A program made the position numbers and the translations under genes. Below, one piece after another: positions 60,193 through 64,000 of a DNA stretch of 64,000 bases (positions within the stretch are counted from its first letter, which is position 1; each line of letters opens with the position of its first letter). The notes below the pieces were generated by a model that saw only the letters and a list, made by a program, of their open reading frames with translations, was not told the DNA's origin and searched no databases. Origin of the DNA: Faecalispora sporosphaeroides DSM 1294 (GTDB lineage: Bacteria > Bacillota > Clostridia > Oscillospirales > Acutalibacteraceae); NCBI GenBank assembly GCA_000383295.1, contig KB911066.1, forward strand, positions 477,377 through 541,376. Reading direction: 5' to 3'.

Positions 60193-61074
60193 TTAAAATA
60201 ATAATGAACTGAAATGTTCAACAGCGCTTGCCAGCGGGCCATTGTCATGATCGGCCGCAATGAACACGCTTCTTCCCAGCAGGCTGGCGGTGCCATCCTT
60301 CCATCTGTCGATTACGCCGTCGAGCAATTCTGCATCCGACGGAACAGCCGCCCGGCCTGCCGAGGACAGCATGTCGATATCATTGTTGCTGTCGCCCACG
60401 GCAAGAACATTTTTCAGTGAAAACCCGTACCTTCTTCCGGCCGATTCCAGACCCTTTAATTTATTGACGCCGTAAGGCTGTATCTCCGCGCTGAAGGTAC
60501 CGTCCTTCCGCTCGTAGATGCAAAGGCCGGACTCCCTGAAGCTGCGCCGGAATTCCTCGAGCCTTTCGAGCGGAATTTTCGTCACCGCGAACTTGAGGAT
60601 TCTGTTATTCAGCGAGCCGTGAAGCTCATCGATATATCCGTAATCTGCGCCGTGGCAATACAGCGGCACCCCGTTCCTGAAGAAAGCGGAATCCTTTTCA
60701 AAAAGCCGGCGGTCGTCTCTGCGGTAATACGGCAATTCCTCCGTATATACCGTGCAGGGATATTGGCCTTTGGAGATCCATTCAAAGAAGGTCTTCACCT
60801 GATTTTCAGGAAGATAACGGATGCTCCACGGACTGCTGCTGTTCGTGTCGATCAGACAGGCTCCATTTAAAGAAACAATCCCCGTCACATTACGAAACCC
60901 CAGCCATTGGAGACAGGGCCTGACGAAGCGGATGTGCCTGCCGGTGGCAATGATCAGCTTTACGCCATTTTCCCCAAGCCTTTCGGCTGTTTTCATGTCG
61001 CTGCCACAGACGTCTCCACGGCTTGTAATGAGCGTCCCGTCAAGGTCAACGGCCACCGCGCTGATCTTATGCAT
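60193..61074 (-). CDS. HAD-superfamily (Cof-type, IIB) phosphatase
   Basis: The 293-residue protein has the HAD motifs VAVDLDGTLITSRGD near residue 7 (nucleophile Asp), LIIATGRH near 45, a Lys in QPYGVNKLKGLE near 215 and VLAVGDSNNDIDML near 240. A IIB cap domain lies between. These proteins dephosphorylate small phosphosugars. The ATG at 61074 overlaps the end of murQ by 8 bases. The frame is open further upstream inside murQ. In this setting it may limit toxic build-up of sugar phosphates. Confidence 0.88.
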   Translation of the reverse strand: MHKISAVAVDLDGTLITSRGDVCGSDMKTAERLGENGVKLIIATGRHIRFVRPCLQWLGFRNVTGIVSLNGACLIDTNSSSPWSIRYLPENQVKTFFEWISKGQYPCTVYTEELPYYRRDDRRLFEKDSAFFRNGVPLYCHGADYGYIDELHGSLNNRILKFAVTKIPLERLEEFRRSFRESGLCIYERKDGTFSAEIQPYGVNKLKGLESAGRRYGFSLKNVLAVGDSNNDIDMLSSAGRAAVPSDAELLDGVIDRWKDGTASLLGRSVFIAADHDNGPLASAVEHFSSLLF

Positions 61075-62008
61075 CGTTCTTATCCCCTGAAAGGACAAGC
61101 TCAAAGAGCTTTCGTAGGCTGTCGTCACATTGAGACAACAAAACTTTCGTCTCTTCGGCGCTTTTTCCGGTTCGCATCATTGCCGCCGCAAGCTTCACAC
61201 TGCCGTTTGCCTTCTCAAGGGCCGCCTCGAATTCCTCCCGCGTTTTCTCCGGAAAGATTTTGCCAAGAATGAGGATGCTTCTGTCATGTAACTTTCGGTT
61301 GCTGGCGCTCAAATCCACCATCAGATTTCCGTATGTTTTTCCCTGCTGAATCATGGTTGCGGTAGAGAGAATATTCAAAATGATTTTTTGAGCGGTTCCC
61401 GCCTTGAGCCGGGTTGACCCGCTTAACGCCTCCGGGCCGACCACGGCCTCTATGGCTACGTCGCTGTATTCGGCCAGCTGGCAGTTCTTATTGTTGGATA
61501 CGCAGATGGTCTTGCAGCCGATGCTTGCGGCGTATTGCAGCGCGCCGATCACATAAGGCGTTCTGCCGCTTGCGGCTATTCCGCAAACGACATCGTTGCC
61601 GCAAAGGGCAATATCACGAAGCTGGGCCTGCGCGGCGTAAGGATCATCCTCGGCGTCCTCCACCGCGTCTCTGATTGCGGCGTCGCCCCCCGCGATCAGC
61701 CCGATAAATCTGTCCGGTGCGACGGAAAATGTCGGCGGGCATTCGGACGCGTCCAGCACGCCCAGCCGCCCGCTTGTTCCCGCTCCAATGTAGATCAGGC
61801 GCCCTCCGCGCTTCATGTGGAACGTGATGATATCGACCGCATTCGCAATGTTTTCCGCCTGCTCATCAATGTCATCCGTAATCCTGCGGTTTTCCTCATT
61901 CAACAGTTTTACCATCTCTAAAGTTGAGGCCTTGTCGATTGTCATCGTTCTTGGGTTTTGCTGTTCTGTTTCCAAGGACCTTAACAGATTGATTTCAGGA
62001 TCATTCAT
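61067..62008 (-). CDS. murQ: N-acetylmuramic acid 6-phosphate etherase
   Basis: MurQ cleaves the D-lactyl ether of MurNAc-6P to give GlcNAc-6P and lactate. The 313-residue SIS-fold protein has GGRLIYIGAGTSGRLGVLDASECPPTFS near residue 70, the catalytic Glu in GASE-type region (DASECPPTF), and VCGIAASGRTPYVIGAL and SNNKNCQLAEYSDVAIE. It is the first gene of the operon and divergent from rpiR, with a short shared regulatory region. AAAGGAACC precedes the ATG. Confidence 0.96.
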   Translation of the reverse strand: MNDPEINLLRSLETEQQNPRTMTIDKASTLEMVKLLNEENRRITDDIDEQAENIANAVDIITFHMKRGGRLIYIGAGTSGRLGVLDASECPPTFSVAPDRFIGLIAGGDAAIRDAVEDAEDDPYAAQAQLRDIALCGNDVVCGIAASGRTPYVIGALQYAASIGCKTICVSNNKNCQLAEYSDVAIEAVVGPEALSGSTRLKAGTAQKIILNILSTATMIQQGKTYGNLMVDLSASNRKLHDRSILILGKIFPEKTREEFEAALEKANGSVKLAAAMMRTGKSAEETKVLLSQCDDSLRKLFELVLSGDKNDA

Positions 62009-62032
62009 AAATAGGGGTTCCTTTCTGCTGAT

Positions 62033-62055
62033 TTATATGTATAATAAAAACATAA
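62033..62055. promoter_or_regulatory. Divergent promoter region of murQ and the RpiR regulator gene
   Basis: A dyad TTATATGT-N9-ACATAA (62033-62055) lies in the 67-base gap and overlaps a TATAAT -10 (plus strand, 62039-62044) and a TATAAA-type -10 with a TTGGTT -35 on the minus strand. It is a good candidate operator for the RpiR-type regulator. Confidence 0.6.
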
Positions 62056-62075
62056 CCAAGACGTGGAGGTACAAA

Positions 62076-62912
62076 ATGAGCTGCTTAACTAGGATTTTAA
62101 ATTACTATGAATCGCTGACTCCATCTGAACAGAAGATAGCGGATTTTATAAACAACAATCCTGAGCTTGTGGTAAAATTCACGATACACAAGCTGGCTTC
62201 GGCAATCGGCTGTGCACCCTCGTCTATTACCAAATTTGTACGCAAATTAGACTATGCGTCCTTCAGCGCCATGCGGATCGAACTTGCAAAGAGCGTGGAT
62301 TCCGTAAGCGCTCAGGACTTCAGCGAGATCCTGAGCTGGGGAAACAGCCGCGAGCATCTGAGCCAGATTTACATCAAAAACATATCCGGCATCTGCAGTG
62401 ATACGCTTGAGATAAACGAGTTTGACAAATTTCTTGAGGTCGCCAGACTGGTCACGCAAGCGCAAAATGTGTATTTGTTCGGAGTGGGTACTTCCGCGGT
62501 GATAGCGCAGGATCTTCAGCACAAGCTGATTAAGCTGAAAAAGCACTGTATGTACTCGCTTGACGGCAATTTCGGGTTACAGAACGCTTCTCTCGCCACC
62601 GAAAAGGATGTTGCCTTCGCCATTTCGCACAGTGGGCAGACGGACGAGGTCAACCTTGCCGCACAAAAAATAAAGGAAGCAAAATGCCCTTTGGTGGCGC
62701 TTACGAGATATTCCAAAACACCGCTCGCGGCCATGGCGGATATCAACCTGTATGTGCCGAACACAGAACCCGTAAACCGTGTGACCTCGATATTTTCGAG
62801 ATACGCTTTCCTTTTTCTGGTAGACATTGTGTTTCTGAACGTCATGCAGCTGATCGGCGAGGAGCCGGAGAAGGTTCTGCATAATTACAGGGGTCTGCAC
62901 AACATCCCATAA
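62076..62912 (+). CDS. RpiR/MurR-family transcriptional regulator
   Basis: The 278-residue protein has an N-terminal RpiR HTH (YESLTPSEQKIADFINNN, IHKLASAIGCAPSSITKFVRKLD) and a C-terminal SIS sugar-phosphate-binding domain (NVYLFGVGTSAVIAQDLQHKL, AFAISHSGQTDEVNLAAQKI). The divergent position to murQ and the shared 67-base gap make it the likely regulator of the amino-sugar operon, sensing MurNAc-6P or another phosphosugar. The frame is open far upstream, but GTGGAGGT lies 5 bases before the ATG at 62076. Confidence 0.93.
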   Translation: MSCLTRILNYYESLTPSEQKIADFINNNPELVVKFTIHKLASAIGCAPSSITKFVRKLDYASFSAMRIELAKSVDSVSAQDFSEILSWGNSREHLSQIYIKNISGICSDTLEINEFDKFLEVARLVTQAQNVYLFGVGTSAVIAQDLQHKLIKLKKHCMYSLDGNFGLQNASLATEKDVAFAISHSGQTDEVNLAAQKIKEAKCPLVALTRYSKTPLAAMADINLYVPNTEPVNRVTSIFSRYAFLFLVDIVFLNVMQLIGEEPEKVLHNYRGLHNIP

Positions 62913-63498
62913 AACGCGGCTCTAAAGCCGACCTTTTGAAAAACTTTTTGAACCAGAGCGCTTCAAACGCTCTGCTTTCGGTGTCTTTGGCCAATTCCTG
63001 GTTCAATGCCGCGCACGGAAAGCGTTTTGAGAAAGCCGGCCCATCCGCCCACGGAATACGGAAAGCCCTTCGCGCTCACAGATGTCTTGAGGCGCTTCGG
63101 CACTGTTTCAGCGGTGGAAGCAATTCTTTTTTGTCTGTTTAGAAATTTTATTTCTTAATAACTATACAATATAGAAAATATTATTTCCATTGCCGAATTG
63201 TATGAATTCAATTGTGATAATATGTGAAGTTTTTTGAAACTCATCCTCCCACATGGATAGAATTGATTGAAACTTCTCTGAAAAACCGTTGATTTTGCCG
63301 GCACCCTCTTCTACCGCTTTTCCATAAAGAAAGGCCATTCCACCGCAAACGAAGTGTTCGCAGTGAAATGGCCTTTCCATTTGATAAGCCTATCCATTTG
63401 ATAAGCTGAGATCTGTTTATGCAAGAAAAGAGATCCTTTTCATCATGATAAGCCTCATGATGAAGCGCTCTGGCAAAATCGAAAAAAACGCAGCGCAA
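62913..63498. other. Intergenic region between the RpiR regulator gene and tctA
   Basis: No gene is supported in about 590 bases. A CAGAGCG/CGCTCTG hairpin (62954-62974) follows the regulator gene. A larger imperfect hairpin (AAAGGCCAT-TCCAC ... GTGAAATGGCCTTT, about 63330-63376) is likely the tctA terminator. A direct repeat of TCCATTTGATAAGC occurs at 63376 and about 63393. Confidence 0.5.
63330..63376 (-). terminator. Probable terminator of the tctA gene
   Basis: AAAGGCCATTTCAC pairs with GTGGAATGGCCTTT with one mismatch and TCTTTATGG follows on the minus strand, about 120 bases past the stop. Confidence 0.6.
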
Positions 63499-64000
63499 TT
63501 AGCCTTCGTCAATGACATTTCCCTCAATGTTATGCTTCTTCTTCAAGGTGTTAATCATAACAGGAGCAAGACAGAAAACAAAAATCAGCAGAATCAGTAC
63601 GATAGAGATGGGGCTGCTGACAAAAATTCCCAGACTGCCGCCGCTCATATCAAACGACTGGCGCAGGTACATTTCGAGCATGGGGGTGAGTACATAGGCC
63701 AAAAGCAAGGGGGCCGACGGTATCTTCGCCTGCTTTAAAATGTAAGCAATGGCCGCAAACGCGATCATCACATACACATCGAACATGCTGTTGTTGGTTG
63801 AGAACGTCCCCATCACGCACACCGCCGTAATACAGGGAATCATGTAGCCGGTGGGAATGCGCACAATGTTCGCCAAAAACGGAATGAACGCAATCGAGAT
63901 CAGCAGACACACCACGTTGCCAATGTACATGGAGCCAATAAGTCCCCACACAAAATCCGGGTTTGTCTGGAACAGCATGGGCCCGGGCTGTAAGCCCCAC
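63499..64000 (-). CDS. TctA-family tripartite tricarboxylate transporter permease, C-terminal part
   Basis: The gene runs off the right edge; about 166 C-terminal residues are visible. The visible start WGLQPGPMLFQTNPDFVWGL, then GSMYIGNVVCLLISIAFIPFLANIVRIP, matches the large membrane subunit of the tripartite tricarboxylate transporter family. Three to four hydrophobic helices follow, ending NTLKKKHNIEGNVIDEG. Partner genes (tctB, tctC) would lie outside or are not visible. The substrate is a tri- or dicarboxylate by family. It is separated from the amino-sugar genes and need not belong to them. Confidence 0.9.
   Translation of the reverse strand, partial: WGLQPGPMLFQTNPDFVWGLIGSMYIGNVVCLLISIAFIPFLANIVRIPTGYMIPCITAVCVMGTFSTNNSMFDVYVMIAFAAIAYILKQAKIPSAPLLLAYVLTPMLEMYLRQSFDMSGGSLGIFVSSPISIVLILLIFVFCLAPVMINTLKKKHNIEGNVIDEG

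Overview
The window reads as chromosomal DNA of an endospore-forming, anaerobe-like Firmicute of moderate G+C. The class Clostridia, perhaps an Oscillospirales-type lineage, is an inference from style and gene content, not a proven placement. Evidence for sporulation is spmA-spmB and spoIIID. Evidence for a Firmicute is two T-box leaders, the Firmicute-style riboswitches (guanidine-I, yybP-ykoY), strong AGGAGG ribosome sites with many TTG/GTG starts, and a stand-alone rpsD. No rRNA, tRNA, CRISPR array or intact mobile element was seen.

Layout. 1-9.5 kb: the start of a bifunctional (p)ppGpp enzyme overlapping recJ, a PPK2 polyphosphate kinase, a SUFU-like protein, ppnP, a small unknown gene and a long (type 2) ileS behind an isoleucine T-box. 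9.7-14.2 kb: a DUF4303-like protein, an XRE regulator fused to a desulfoferrodoxin-like module, rpsD with a structured leader and an unknown partner, a small membrane protein, and a guanidinium exporter behind a guanidine-I riboswitch. 14.2-18.2 kb: coaX, spmAB, an AbrB-type regulator and a UPF0016 manganese exporter behind a yybP-ykoY riboswitch. 18.8-23.3 kb: an AlkD-like protein, an AraC regulator, marR-degV, and padR with a HAAS-domain membrane protein. 23.3-28.4 kb: the ilvB-ilvN-ilvA operon under a second isoleucine T-box, spoIIID, and a cytidylate-kinase-like protein. 28.6-33.2 kb: a secreted BspA-type leucine-rich-repeat protein, a polar amino-acid ABC importer and the N-terminal remnant of a tyrosine recombinase. 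33.3-44.6 kb: yebC, a flavodoxin-fold reductase, Mn-type SOD, a zinc-ribbon membrane protein, an AI-2E-type permease, a GntR(YtrA)/ABC operon, a USP-like protein, a C-terminally truncated LUD protein and a YyaL-type thioredoxin-domain protein.

Two accessory catabolic regions close the window. 44.9-51.3 kb holds an AbgT-type transporter broken by one in-frame TGA, a creatinase-like M24 enzyme that has lost most metal ligands, a URO-D/MtaA-like protein, a LysR regulator and a CyuA-type desulfidase. 51.4-62.9 kb is an amino-sugar and cell-wall-sugar operon: divergent rpiR and murQ, then a HAD phosphatase, mannose-family PTS IIA, a beta-lactamase-fold serine hydrolase, IIB, a fused IIC-IID, nanE, nagB, a private HPr, a private Enzyme I and nagA. 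Together these could import and phosphorylate MurNAc/ManNAc/GlcNAc-type sugars and convert them through GlcNAc-6P to fructose-6P. The HPr keeps His15 but has Lys at position 46, where HPr kinase normally phosphorylates Ser, so this PTS may be uncoupled from classical catabolite repression. The window ends inside a tctA-type permease gene.

The most interesting candidates are this self-contained PTS cluster, the creatinase-like/URO-D/CyuA cluster, and the XRE-desulfoferrodoxin fusion.
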